A stretch of 5,156 bases of DNA, from positions 1 through 5,156 of the forward strand of contig PWMM01000253.1 of assembly GCA_003558195.1 (NCBI GenBank), in the 5' to 3' direction. The notes beneath the pieces are model-generated. The model saw only the letters and a program-made list of their open reading frames with translations. It was not told where the DNA came from and did not search any database. Both the position numbers and the translations under genes were made by a program. This document shows, piece after piece, positions 1-5,156 of the stretch; position 1 is the first letter of the stretch; each line of letters begins with the position of its first letter. This DNA is from Syntrophomonadaceae bacterium (GTDB lineage Bacteria; Bacillota; Dethiobacteria; DTU022).

Positions 1-2226
1 ACTAAAATCTGAAACGCAAGTACAGGCTATAGTAAAGTTCCTGGGGTCTTTTCGTCCCAATGGAATTCTCTGGCCTTTGCACCAGAATAGTGTGTTCATA
101 AGGTTTCAGCCAGGGACAGTGGAAACCTAGTTACGCCGTTCGCAAAGCCGTCAATTAAACGGCAAGGCATTGCGCTTGCTTAAGAAGGTTACAGTTACCT
201 CCGCCGTTTACCGGTCCTTGAACCCATTGAAATGAGCATTCAGATACCGGCACTGGGCAGGCGTCGCCGGTTGTACGAATCGTTTCCGATTTGCAACCAG
301 CTATGTTTTTATTAAACAGTCCGGTTTCCCTTGTTACTGCGACCTGCAATAACACTTCATTAAGAAACACTATCGCAGGCACCCCTTCTCCCGAAGTTAC
401 GGGGCGATTTTGCCGAATTCCCTTGACTTGAATTATCCTTACACGCCTTGGCCTTCTAAGCCTGAGACACCTGTCTCGGTTCTCGGTACGGTCACTTAGA
501 ATCCTTCCTGTTCAACTTTTCACGGGTTCCGGGATTCAGCGAAACTGACATACGTCAGCTATTCCAAGTTTAATCCAAATCTCTCCATTACAGAACTCCT
601 TGGATTTATCCTTGTTAAACAGTACGATGGTACTGCTTCACTTATCCAGAAACGTCATCGAACAGGCTTTCGTTGCCGAACGTATCTAAGCGGTGCAGGA
701 ATATTAACCTGCTTCCCTTTCCCAACATAGGAATTACCCTGTTGGTTAGGCTCGACTAACCCTCGGCTGACGAAGCATTGCCGAGGAAACCTAGCTCATA
801 AGGCGGATGGGATTCTCACCCATCTATGCTACTACTACCGGCAGGATTTTCAATATCACACGGTCCAATGGTTCTTACGACCCATCTTCTACCCATGCGA
901 CACGCCTCTCTACCACACACACCCCAGTAGGGTGCGGTCTAAAGTATCGGTAGCTGATTTAGACCCGTCCATTTTCCTCGCCAACAGTCATTGACCGGTG
1001 AGCTGTTACACACTTTTTAAAGGATGGCTACTTCTAAGCCTACCTCCCGGCTGTCTACGACTGGTGACTAAGTTCGTTTCACTCAATCAGCATTTTGGGA
1101 CCTTAACTTTAGTCTGTGTTGTTCCACTTTTGGACACCAAGCTTACCCCAGTGCCCCCACTCCTGTCTTCTACGTCGCTAAAAAATTCGGAGTTTGACAG
1201 TGTATCGAAATCTCTCGATTCCTGAATACTCAATCAGTGCTCTACCTTTTTAGCTAACTCGGACAAGGCTGAGCTTAGGCTCATTTTGAGAGGAACCAGC
1301 TATTGCCGCACATGATTGGCCTTTTACCCCTACACCCAGTTCATGAGAGCGCTTTGAAAGGCAGCAACTCTTCGGACCTCCATGGGAGGGTTAGCCCCCA
1401 CTTCATCCTAACCAGGCGTAGATCGTACGGCTTCGGGTATGATCCTAATGACTGCACGCACTTTCGCACGTCGCACCTCACTGGACAAGCCAGCTGCGCG
1501 CATATCGCTTTCGCTTAGAATGCCTTCCTAAACAGAAGTTATTCTCGCCATTAAGACAAACTCCCTGCCACATTATCCGAAACACACACTGCAACCCTGG
1601 AACTAATCTGTTCGCTAAAATTGCCTTACGACAACTTCACTCATAGATCAGCCTTTTGAGCCGCAGCATACTGTAACTATTAGGTTTCAAGTTCTTTTCA
1701 CATCCATTTCTGGATCCTTTTCAGCTTTCCCTCACGGTACTACTAAACTATCGGTCTCAGAGAGTATTTAGGGTTGGAAGTTACTGTCTCCCAATTTCCA
1801 CGAGGAGTATCAACCCCGTGTATTCTAGAAACTGCACCATCTTCCAAGTTTACGCCTACGGGACTATCACCCTCTATAGTATCTTTTTCCAAAGAACTTC
1901 AGCTTAATTTAGAAGATAGCAAATGCAGCTCTGAAAATCCACATGTCTATTATATCACTATAACAGATTCAGATTGCCCTGTGTCGATTTCATTCGCCAT
2001 TACTCACGACATCTCAATTGATTTTTTTTCCTGCGGTTACTAAGATGTTTCAATTCACCGCGTTCCTACTTGCAAAGCAAGCGACACACATTACTGCATG
2101 TCAAGAAGTCTCATTCAGGAACCCATGGATCTTAACCTGCGTGCGGTTACCCATGGCTTATCGCAGCTTGCCGCGCCCTTCATCAGCATCTGAGCCGAGC
2201 TATCCACCTAATAGCGTAGTGCCTAT
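1..2226 (-). rRNA. rrl: 23S ribosomal RNA, archaeal, partial (3' end outside window)
   Basis: This is the large-subunit rRNA, read on the minus strand from about 2226 down past position 1. Visible landmarks are the archaeal 5' region with GGUGGAUAGCUCGGCUCAG (about 2208-2190), the ACCGUGAGGGAAAG segment near 1740, the L11/GTPase-centre region with GGCUUAGAAGUAGCC (about 1040-1025), GGUUAAUAUUCCUGCACC near 700, helix 69 (184-202) and GACGAAAAGACCCC (about 56-43) leading into domain V. The mature 5' end is placed 18 nt before GGUGGAU by analogy with Haloarcula 23S, so it is uncertain by several bases. The window stops near E. coli position 2108, so most of the catalytic centre, the sarcin-ricin loop and the 3' end are missing. 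The spacing between landmarks leaves no room for a large intron. Every open frame inside this region is a chance shadow. Some normally invariant bases near helix 69 differ (see findings). Confidence 0.97.
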
Positions 2227-2376
2227 TCTGGTAAAAATCTCTTTTGCATAGCACCATTGACCATAAATTTTTGGCACAAGAGGGCACCTTCACTTCCAGA
2301 TCTGTTGATTCAGGAAGCACATAGAATTAAGGATGAATCACAATTTGTGCTTGTATGTCTTTCTTCATCCTTAGTA
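2227..2376 (-). other. Predicted 5' leader of pre-23S rRNA
   Basis: This stretch lies between the inferred transcription start of the 23S unit (about 26 bp below the TATA box at 2399-2406) and the mature 23S 5' end. It shows no convincing open frame in either direction. In archaea such a leader normally pairs with the 3' trailer to form a processing stem cut at a bulge-helix-bulge; the trailer is outside the window, so the pairing cannot be tested. A second TATA-like stretch (minus AAATTTATGG, about 2262-2271) lies closer to the mature end and could be an alternative promoter. The extent is inferred, not seen. Confidence 0.5.
2328..2373 (-). repeat. Inverted repeat / hairpin at start of pre-23S leader
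   Basis: The arms TAAGGATGAA (2364-2373 on the minus strand) and TTCATCCTTA (2328-2337) are a perfect 10-bp inverted repeat with a 26-nt interior. The interior holds a second small palindrome, CACAA-A-TTGTG (2339-2349). The RNA would fold into a hairpin almost exactly at the predicted 5' end of the transcript. Possible roles are 5'-end protection, a processing signal or assembly; none can be decided from the sequence. Confidence 0.6.
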
Positions 2377-2396
2377 AACATTATTCCGAACCTTGA

Positions 2397-2410
2397 AGTT
2401 TATAAATGTT
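2397..2410 (-). promoter_or_regulatory. TATA-box promoter for the 23S rRNA unit
   Basis: The minus strand reads AACATTTATAAACTT here, with a canonical archaeal TATA core TTTATAAA at 2399-2406 and a purine-rich AAAGGATAA just upstream that could act as the BRE. The expected start about 26 bp downstream is near 2376, just before the leader hairpin. The box abuts the stop codon of the neighbouring gene (2409-2411), so the rRNA promoter partly overlaps that gene's end. Confidence 0.6.
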
Positions 2411-2886
2411 ATCCTTTTAAAATCGTTTCGAGCTTTGAAAGTTTTTCTTTTGAAATTTCTATTTTTTCAACCCTTACGATTTTAGAGTTAAATCCTTCAT
2501 AACCAAAATTTTCTTTTGTAATCAAAATATTATCTCCCTTTTTTTCTGCAAAGACAGTTACACCATATTCTTTTTTATTTAGTTCTTTTTCATAAAGTTC
2601 TGTTCTGCATTCGATATTTTTTATATGATATAAATCTTTTTCTGAAAGGGAAATTTGCTCACTATCTAAAATCACTGTTTCTCTATCTATGTAATCATAA
2701 GTTTTTTTGAAAATGTTTATTTTGTTTTCTCCGTTACATTCGCTTTTAGTTACGTAAAAAAGTTCTCCGTTTTCTTTTCCAATGGGAGATTTGTGATGTA
2801 TCTCTTTTCCATTTTTTTTGTTTTATATATTCTTCGAGTCCAAAATGCACAGTTTCTATTTTATTAACATTTTTAACTGCGAACAT
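2409..2886 (-). pseudogene. Unrecognised small protein gene, broken by a +1 frameshift in a poly-A run
   Basis: I do not recognise the family. Two adjoining open frames on the minus strand appear to be one gene. The first starts at ATG 2886 (in-frame alternative ATG 2901) with MFAVKNVNKIETVHFGLEEY and runs into a run of eight A (T8 on plus, 2812-2819). Continued unshifted, it gives a basic low-complexity tail and stops at 2746-2748 (46 aa). Shifting by one base at the run enters a second frame that stays open to the stop at 2409-2411, through NGKEIHHKSPIGKENGE and later EKKGDNILITKENFGYEGF. With seven A the product would be about 158 aa. It looks soluble, Lys/Glu-rich and alternates strand and helix, with no signal peptide or membrane segment. 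A TATA box at 2907-2916 fits leaderless initiation at 2886. A GTG at 2675 gives a possible short version of 88 aa, but coding character continues upstream of it. The shift may be a true mutation, a homopolymer sequencing error or slippage. Confidence 0.6.
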
Positions 2887-2906
2887 AAATTTTAAAAACA
2901 TTTATC

Positions 2907-2916
2907 ATTTATATTT
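2907..2916 (-). promoter_or_regulatory. TATA box for the frameshifted small gene
   Basis: The minus strand reads AAATATAAAT. Its centre is about 26 bp upstream of ATG 2886, which would make that start leaderless. This is the reason for preferring 2886 over the in-frame ATG at 2901. No Shine-Dalgarno motif is seen before either start. Confidence 0.5.
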
Positions 2917-2929
2917 CTTTCTAATTATT

Positions 2930-2965
2930 AACTACTAAAAAATAATAAATAAAGGGACTAGCCCT
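2930..2965 (-). terminator. Terminator-like hairpin and T-tract after rubrerythrin
   Basis: About 10 nt after the rubrerythrin stop, the minus strand forms a short stem AGGG-CTAGT-CCCT (2953-2965) followed by a T-rich run TTTATTTATTATTTTTT (about 2936-2952). Archaeal termination depends mainly on the U-rich tract, so the T-run is the stronger evidence; the 4-bp stem is weak on its own. It separates the rubrerythrin transcript from the next minus-strand gene. Confidence 0.5.
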
Positions 2966-2974
2966 AATAAAAAA

Positions 2975-3523
2975 TTATTGGTTGCAAATTTCACAACATT
3001 CTTCAAAACACATACATTCTGGTTCATAGTATTCTTTTGGATGCTTGCATGATGGACATTCTTCCGGTGGTTTTGTCCCTACGTGTATGTATCCGCATTT
3101 TGCACATTTCCATCTTATTGATTTTTCTCTTTCGAATACTTTTCCTTCTTGAACCATTTTTAGAAGTTTTTTGAATCGTCTTTCGTGTTGCTTTTCTACT
3201 TCCGCAATTTCTTTGAAAAGTTTTGCTGCTTTTTCATTTCCTTCTTCTTCTGCGTCTTTTTGCATTTGAGGATACATTTCTGAATGTTCGTAATTTTCCC
3301 CTTTAATAGCTTCTTTTAAATTTTCTTCCGTGCTACCTATTTTGCTCATTATTCTAAATTCATCCTTTGCATGCTGTTTTTCATTTTCTGCAGTTTCTTC
3401 AAAAATTTTTGCGCTGTATAAGAATCCTTCCTTTCTTGCAGCTTTTGCAAAATAATCATATTTGTTTCTTGCTTGGCTTTCTCCTGCGAATGCTTTCTTT
3501 GCATTCTCTTCAGTTTTACTCAT
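2975..3523 (-). CDS. Rubrerythrin with extra cysteine-rich C-terminal tail
   Basis: Rubrerythrin is a cytoplasmic non-heme iron peroxidase that reduces hydrogen peroxide to water, with electrons entering through its rubredoxin domain. The 182-aa protein has an N-terminal ferritin-like four-helix domain (about 1-130) with all the expected diiron ligands: E15, E48 and H51 (ENEKQH), E76 and E79, E110 and H113 (EVEKQH). A rubredoxin-like domain follows with C140-x2-C143 and C156-x2-C159 around CGYIHVGTKPPEECPSC. The usual protein ends soon after this domain. Here a tail adds C170, C172, C176, C177 and C180 in the last 13 residues. The start is fixed by a strong GGAGGT Shine-Dalgarno 6 nt upstream. 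The gene has its own TATA box, is divergent from the amphi-Trp gene and is followed by a T-rich terminator, so it is probably monocistronic. Family assignment is secure; a role of the tail is unknown. Confidence 0.96.
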   Translation of the reverse strand: MSKTEENAKKAFAGESQARNKYDYFAKAARKEGFLYSAKIFEETAENEKQHAKDEFRIMSKIGSTEENLKEAIKGENYEHSEMYPQMQKDAEEEGNEKAAKLFKEIAEVEKQHERRFKKLLKMVQEGKVFEREKSIRWKCAKCGYIHVGTKPPEECPSCKHPKEYYEPECMCFEECCEICNQ

Positions 3524-3529
3524 AATATT

Positions 3530-3535
3530 ACCTCC
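3530..3535 (-). promoter_or_regulatory. Strong Shine-Dalgarno site of rubrerythrin
   Basis: The minus strand reads GGAGGT, 6 nt before ATG 3523. It matches the 3' end of archaeal 16S rRNA fully and fixes the start. It is the clearest ribosome-binding site in the window; the MNT and frameshifted genes appear leaderless. Confidence 0.85.
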
Positions 3536-3557
3536 TATAGTTTTTCAAAATTTTCAA

Positions 3558-3567
3558 CTTTTATATT
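3558..3567 (-). promoter_or_regulatory. TATA box of rubrerythrin
   Basis: The minus strand reads AATATAAAAG. The expected start about 26 bp downstream is near 3537, giving a leader of roughly 14 nt that just includes the GGAGGT site. I see no clear palindromic operator for a peroxide or iron regulator around it. Confidence 0.55.
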
Positions 3568-3589
3568 GTTTTTTGTTTTTATTGGAAAG

Positions 3590-3598
3590 ATTTATATT
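3590..3598 (+). promoter_or_regulatory. TATA box of the amphi-Trp gene
   Basis: The plus strand reads ATTTATATT preceded by the purine-rich GGAAAG, a plausible BRE. The expected start is near 3620, which puts the ATGs at 3624 and 3630 just downstream and makes the ATG at 3609 unlikely to be transcribed. The divergent rubrerythrin TATA box is only about 30 bp away. Confidence 0.55.
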
Positions 3599-3629
3599 GA
3601 ACAGAAACATGAATTTCTCGGTGATGTAT

Positions 3630-3926
3630 ATGGCAGAAATACCAAATGAAAATAATAGAACAAAACGCATAATATCAAATGAAGATATTGAATGGAAAAC
3701 ACACTTGAATAAAGAACAAGTTGCGGATTTTTTGATAGCATTAGGAGAGCAAATGAAAAAAGGTGATGAAGTGAAAGTAAAAACAAGTGAATGGGAACTA
3801 CCTTTTAGTTTCAGAGAACCTGTTGAACTCAAGGTAGATTACGAAGGTGCTGGCGCTGAAAAGGAATTGGAAATAGAAATAGAACTAAAGTCAAAAAGAA
3901 GCAATCAAAACATAGAGGTTGAATAA
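3630..3926 (+). CDS. Small amphi-Trp domain-containing protein
   Basis: The 98-aa protein resembles the amphi-Trp domain family (TIGR04354), small proteins of unknown function best known from haloarchaea and other prokaryotes. After a polar N-terminal stretch come a helix-forming segment (KEQVADFLIALGEQMKKG, about 28-45), then strands with the family-like VKVKTSEWELPFSF (48-61, W55) and an alternating acidic strand ELEIEIELK (79-87). There is no signal peptide or membrane segment, so it is probably cytosolic. The start at 3630 is chosen because GGTGA (3620-3624) is a well-spaced Shine-Dalgarno and the TATA box predicts transcription from about 3620; in-frame ATGs at 3624 and 3609 are alternatives. 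The open frame continues upstream to 3462, but only as a shadow of rubrerythrin. It is divergent from rubrerythrin and ends in a terminator hairpin. The family call rests on remembered motif similarity. Confidence 0.8.
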   Translation: MAEIPNENNRTKRIISNEDIEWKTHLNKEQVADFLIALGEQMKKGDEVKVKTSEWELPFSFREPVELKVDYEGAGAEKELEIEIELKSKRSNQNIEVE

Positions 3927-3943
3927 ACCTCTTTTTATTTTTT
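3914..3943 (+). terminator. Hairpin plus T-tract terminator of the amphi-Trp gene
   Basis: AGAGGTT (3914-3920) and AACCTCT (3926-3932) form a 7-bp stem with a 5-nt loop that contains most of the stop codon, followed by TTTTTATTTTTT. It looks like an intrinsic terminator; in archaea the U-tract would do most of the work. Confidence 0.65.
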
Positions 3944-4087
3944 AGAAATTTATAGATTTTACACGAATTCTTAATAAAAAAATATTTGATAATTTATAAA
4001 ATCAAATGGACCAGGAGTCTAAACAGCAGTTTTTCATATTACCCAATAATTTGGATACTCATTTTAATTAAAATTCAAAGAATTATT
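3944..4087. other. AT-rich intergenic spacer with one GC-richer patch and a possible micropeptide
   Basis: The spacer lies between the convergent ends of the amphi-Trp and HEPN genes. Most of it is very AT-rich, but 4006-4029 (beginning ATGGACCAGGAGTC) is about half G+C. An ATG at 4006 opens a 21-codon frame ending at TAA 4069-4071 (MDQESKQQFFILPNN and six more residues). A good TATA-like TTTATAAA lies at 3993-4000; it would start transcription near 4022, inside rather than before this frame. So it could serve a short non-coding RNA, or the frame could be a gene remnant. I do not recognise the sequence as a tRNA, box C/D RNA or CRISPR unit. Confidence 0.3.
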
Positions 4088-4558
4088 TTAAACTAATTTT
4101 TTGAACTTTTCTCTATATTTTTTGATATCTTTATTATTAATTTTTGCTTTAAAATCAATTAAATTACTATTGAATTCTTCTACTTCTTTAATCATATTTT
4201 TAACTTCTTTTTTAGTTACATTAAAATCAACATAATATTGCTTGTCTATCCTTTCTTTTTTGGCAGATGAAATGTATGAATTATCAAGCCCAAATAATTT
4301 ATTCATCAATATTATTGCAGCAGAATGGTTTTCACACTTTATTCCAATTTTAAACAATACACCAATTAAGAGATGATACATGCTGTAATAAGCCATAGAA
4401 ACTGCTTCTTCTAATCTATTGTATTCAAATAAAATTTTTGCTGAAATAAGACTACTTTCCGATTTTTCAATATAGCTTTGCATAATCTCTTCACTTGGTT
4501 CTACAAGCTCCAGTTTGTTTTCTTTTACTAATTTAATAAAAAAATTTATTTTTTTCAT
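4088..4558 (-). CDS. HEPN-domain protein, partner of the upstream nucleotidyltransferase
   Basis: The 156-aa helical protein belongs to the HEPN superfamily (PF05168-like). After an N-terminal extension, the first long helix carries IEKSESSLISAKILFE (30-45), the second the hallmark AVSMAYYSMYHLLIGVLFKI (52-71) and then KCENHSA (74-80). A distal part with RIDKQYYV and KKEVKNMIKEVEEFN (103-130) matches the RxxxDY...EEF pattern of the family. HEPN proteins beside MNT genes are often RNase toxins or RNA-binding partners. The catalytic R-x4-6-H motif is absent: the position before H78 reads K74-C-E-N. The gene overlaps the end of the MNT gene by 26 bp, which suggests one mRNA and translational coupling. 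I chose ATG 4558; a TTG at 4570 would add four residues, and AAAAGGGA (4571-4578) is a weak possible ribosome site. Family is well supported; toxin activity is doubtful. Confidence 0.88.
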   Translation of the reverse strand: MKKINFFIKLVKENKLELVEPSEEIMQSYIEKSESSLISAKILFEYNRLEEAVSMAYYSMYHLLIGVLFKIGIKCENHSAAIILMNKLFGLDNSYISSAKKERIDKQYYVDFNVTKKEVKNMIKEVEEFNSNLIDFKAKINNKDIKKYREKFKKLV

Positions 4559-5081
4559 AATATTTTTCAATCCCTTTTATTATTATATGATTTTTTTCTA
4601 TTTCCTTTATTAATAAAGCATTTTTATTATATTTTCCTATTTTAACACTAAGTTTAGAATCTAACATTCCCAATTCTTTTTTTATTTTTTTATTAGTTGT
4701 GTCAACATAAATATCTATGTCACTATCTTTTTTTGCCAGTCCTTTTGCATATGAACCAAAAAGTATGGCTAGTTCTACTTTATTGTTTTTTTGAATTTTT
4801 TCTATTATTCTGCGTAAATTTGGATATTTTTTAATTAGCATAAAAAGTTTGTAGGATTCAGCCATTATTGCATAAGTTCTTGCTTCAACGGTTTTTTTAA
4901 GAAAATAAACATTATTTTTTCCCTCTTTTTTGTAATCAACAACATTGGCTTTGGTAAGTTCCTTTGTCCTCCTTAGTATTGTCATATGATTTATTTTAAG
5001 TTTTTTTGCCAATCCTCTTATATGATTATCTTCTTTAAGAAGAAGATTTACGATTTCCATACTATAACTTTTTTGTTCCAT
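4533..5081 (-). CDS. Winged-helix / minimal nucleotidyltransferase (MNT) fusion protein
   Basis: The 182-aa protein joins two domains. Residues about 5-63 look like a winged helix-turn-helix: SMEIVNLLLKEDNHIRGLAKKL, a recognition helix around NHMTILRRTKELTKANVV and a wing at YKKEGKNNVYFLKK. After a helical linker, residues about 100-175 form a Pol beta-type minimal nucleotidyltransferase with FGSYAKG (108-114) and DSDIDIYV (119-126), an exact GS-x10-D-x-D motif (G109, S110, D121, D123). The third acidic residue of the active site is not evident; the matching strand reads LSVKIGKY. MNT proteins paired with HEPN partners act as antitoxins, in characterised cases by adding AMP to the partner. 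It is first in a two-gene operon with the overlapping HEPN gene. ATG 5081 is preferred over 5090 because a TATA box at 5104-5113 predicts a leaderless start there. The built-in DNA-binding domain suggests autorepression at 5083-5100. Confidence 0.9.
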   Translation of the reverse strand: MEQKSYSMEIVNLLLKEDNHIRGLAKKLKINHMTILRRTKELTKANVVDYKKEGKNNVYFLKKTVEARTYAIMAESYKLFMLIKKYPNLRRIIEKIQKNNKVELAILFGSYAKGLAKKDSDIDIYVDTTNKKIKKELGMLDSKLSVKIGKYNKNALLIKEIEKNHIIIKGIEKYYEKNKFFY

Positions 5082-5082
5082 G

Positions 5083-5100
5083 TGTAACATTTACGTTACA
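5083..5100. promoter_or_regulatory. Palindromic operator-like site of the MNT/HEPN operon
   Basis: TGTAAC-ATTTAC-GTTACA is a perfect inverted repeat with 6-bp arms and a 6-bp spacer. It lies between the TATA box (5104-5113) and the predicted start codon and transcription start (about 5081-5083), where a bound dimer would block RNA polymerase recruitment or initiation. The natural candidate ligand is the winged-helix domain of the adjacent MNT protein. The symmetry is seen; the binding is inferred. Confidence 0.6.
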
Positions 5101-5103
5101 TAA

Positions 5104-5113
5104 CTATTTAAAC
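5104..5113 (-). promoter_or_regulatory. TATA box of the MNT/HEPN operon
   Basis: The minus strand reads GTTTAAATAG. It is centred about 26 bp before 5082, giving an essentially leaderless mRNA starting at ATG 5081. A second TATA-like GATATAAACG (5119-5128) would start near 5097 and include the upstream in-frame ATG at 5090; the first is preferred because no ribosome-binding site is present. Upstream sequence to the window end is AT-rich with nothing else recognisable. Confidence 0.5.
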
Positions 5114-5156
5114 ATTTCGTTTATATCAAAAAACTTTTTAGATAATTTTTTATTAT

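Noticed and set aside
1774..2043. Possible insertion or intron-encoded protein inside the 23S
   Set aside because: The minus strand here aligns continuously with normal domain I rRNA (GAAACAUCUUAGUAACCGCAGG through GACCGAUAGU), so there is no insertion.
155..2251. Several open frames of 70-90 codons on both strands in the left part of the window
   Set aside because: They lie inside the 23S rRNA gene, follow conserved rRNA sequence and show no protein-like character.
2257..2502. Plus-strand frame of 81 codons
   Set aside because: It covers the 23S leader and the antisense of the small minus-strand gene, and has no promoter or ribosome site of its own.
3462..3629. N-terminal extension of the amphi-Trp frame
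   Set aside because: It is antisense to the rubrerythrin start and its promoter, and lies upstream of the TATA box; the family is small and fits the start at 3630.
3554..3832. Minus-strand frames opposite the amphi-Trp gene
   Set aside because: They are low-complexity Ser/Phe/Leu-rich antisense shadows without start signals.
4006..4036. tRNA fragment or attachment site
   Set aside because: GGACCAGGAGTCTAAAC looked tRNA-like, but no T-arm, D-arm or acceptor pairing could be found and no integrase is present.
3944..4087. CRISPR repeat or box C/D sRNA in the spacer
   Set aside because: No repeated unit occurs, and no C box (RTGATGA) with a matching D box (CTGA) is present.

Overview
This window comes from an AT-rich archaeal genome. 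The 5' part of the 23S rRNA carries archaeal signatures (GGUGGAUAGCUCGGCUCAG, GCUGAUGAAGG), the promoters are TATA boxes spaced about 26 bp from predicted starts, and some genes look leaderless. The 23S gene has no 16S gene within at least 2.9 kb upstream. Together with the very AT-rich short genes and unusual bases at conserved rRNA sites, this suggests a DPANN-type lineage such as Woesearchaeota, Pacearchaeota or Nanoarchaeota. That lineage assignment is inference; archaeal origin is well supported.

Layout: Positions 1-2226 hold the 5' three quarters or so of a 23S rRNA gene on the minus strand, cut by the left window edge before most of the peptidyl-transferase centre. It is preceded by a leader of about 150 nt with a perfect 10-bp inverted repeat and by its own TATA box, which sits against the stop codon of the next gene. 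Positions 2409-2886 (minus) hold an unrecognised small gene broken by one extra base in a run of eight A. Positions 2975-3523 (minus) encode a rubrerythrin with an unusual cysteine-rich tail. A short promoter region separates it from a divergent amphi-Trp-domain protein (3630-3926, plus). After a 160-bp AT-rich spacer come two overlapping minus-strand genes: a winged-helix/minimal nucleotidyltransferase fusion (4533-5081) followed by a HEPN protein (4088-4558). A palindromic operator-like site lies between the TATA box and the start of the first gene.

How the genes relate: the nucleotidyltransferase and HEPN genes form a two-gene MNT/HEPN module, the toxin-antitoxin-like pairing common in archaea. 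Its DNA-binding domain is built into the first protein and probably represses the operon at the palindrome. Rubrerythrin points to peroxide detoxification in an anaerobe or microaerophile. The other genes show no clear functional link to one another. The most interesting items are the self-regulating MNT/HEPN pair whose HEPN protein lacks the usual RNase motif, the stand-alone 23S transcription unit, and the metal-binding-like tail of the rubrerythrin.
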